From: Stichopus chloronotus | Lineage: Eukaryota > Echinodermata > Holothuroidea > Aspidochirotida > Stichopodidae | Reading direction: 5' to 3' | DNA length: 64,000 nucleotides | Assembly (NCBI GenBank): GCA_021234535.1 | Contig: CM037830.1 | Span: 9,117,252-9,181,251 of the forward strand | In this document: in pieces, positions 63,420 through 64,000 of the stretch | Position numbering within the stretch: position 1 is the stretch's first letter | How the letters are laid out: each line of letters begins with the position of its first letter | Program-made: the position numbers and the translations under genes | Notes under the pieces: model-generated | The model's input: the letters and a program-made list of their open reading frames with translations, nothing else | The model's database searches: none | What the model was told of the DNA's origin: nothing

Positions 63420-64000
63420 CTAGTAAAATTACTCAAATAGGTTACTCAAAATGAAAGAGAAACCAAACGATTGAAATAAAAACAACTAAATTCGTAAAGT
63501 GCCCATGCCATTTTATTTTTTTTATTTTTGAAAATAGCAAGAATTGCAAATCTTGATTCTGATTCGATGAAAGCAAAACTTTTTATAACTGAAAAAGCAA
63601 TGAAACATGAAGTTATGAGCAAACACAAGGGCTTTGTTGGTACGTTAACAATGAATTAAACAAGTTAGATCATACACAGTTTAAAGGCATAGTAGGCCAC
63701 AGGTACAATGCAGCAAAGGACTGACAGTCAAATTGTATGATAAATATGAGGGACGCGCAACGCATGCAGTGTTGTAGTGGTGAACCTAAACCTTCACGAC
63801 CAGCCTACACTAAAACGCTAGCAGGCCCCTTTTTGGCATGCAGCATAAATAATGATTACATGTTGGTATCCATCAGTGAATTATAGACCTATGAAATTCT
63901 CTTATCATCCCCTCTACACCATTCGAAGTGGAAATGTAACTTTCCGAACCTGTGTTCAAAAATATAAAGAAAATGTTAGCTGGAACTCACAATGCCAGAG

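Larger units (their letters stand above)
60085..64000. other. Right-hand region without a recognised gene
   Basis: AT-rich sequence with no open frame of recognised family. It contains a C17 run (62550-62566), a repeat-like end at about 63111-63185 (agtggcgtaaccaggggggc followed by poly-C and poly-A), and one weak minus-strand exon candidate (63367-63419). Confidence 0.5.

Noticed and set aside
1..64000. CRISPR arrays, bacterial operons, rRNA genes or prophage.
   Set aside because: Repeats are few, diverged and tandem or transposon-like, and the genes are intron-rich animal genes, so none of these is supported.

Overview
This window is animal nuclear DNA. It is AT-rich, and its genes are split into short exons with GT-AG introns of 0.1 to 5 kb. 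The families present (an inter-alpha-trypsin-inhibitor heavy-chain homologue, a plexin and a cytosolic seryl-tRNA synthetase) and the abundance of short non-autonomous transposons point to a marine invertebrate deuterostome. An echinoderm is my best guess, but this is an inference from gene content and not a species identification.

Left part, 1-11,592, minus strand: seven exons from the 5' end of an ITIH-like secreted protein gene. They encode a signal peptide, the VIT domain and most of the vWA domain with an intact MIDAS motif; the 3' half lies beyond the left edge. The last exon in view carries a one-base frame break inside the vWA domain. A transposon of hAT type with a perfect 8-bp target duplication sits in intron 5.

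Middle part, 16,703-31,543, minus strand: twelve exons of a plexin-type receptor ectodomain, running signal peptide, Sema, PSI1, inter-PSI region, PSI2, a further inter-PSI region and PSI3. All exon phases fit. Codon 490, where the PSI1 family has a conserved Trp, reads TAG. I found no exon for the IPT repeats, transmembrane segment or RasGAP domain in the 5.1 kb before the ITIH-like gene. A TTAA-flanked foldback element sits in one intron.

Right part, 37,750-56,329, plus strand: a complete, intact SARS1 gene of 11 coding exons and 504 residues. Its introns carry a ~145-bp tandem repeat, AT-rich TAATC repeats and a 22-bp triplicate. A plausible poly(A) signal is 3.7 kb past the stop.

The rest (11.6-16.7 kb, 31.5-37.7 kb, 60.1-64 kb) shows no convincing gene, only repeat fragments, homopolymer tracts and one weak exon candidate near the right edge. 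The three genes are not an operon or a pathway. The plexin and SARS1 are divergent (head to head, about 6.2 kb apart), and the plexin and ITIH-like genes are in the same orientation. I see no prokaryotic feature, CRISPR array, rRNA gene or convincing tRNA gene. I found no clearly new biological system; the most useful leads are the two coding disruptions, the apparently truncated plexin and the mobile elements.
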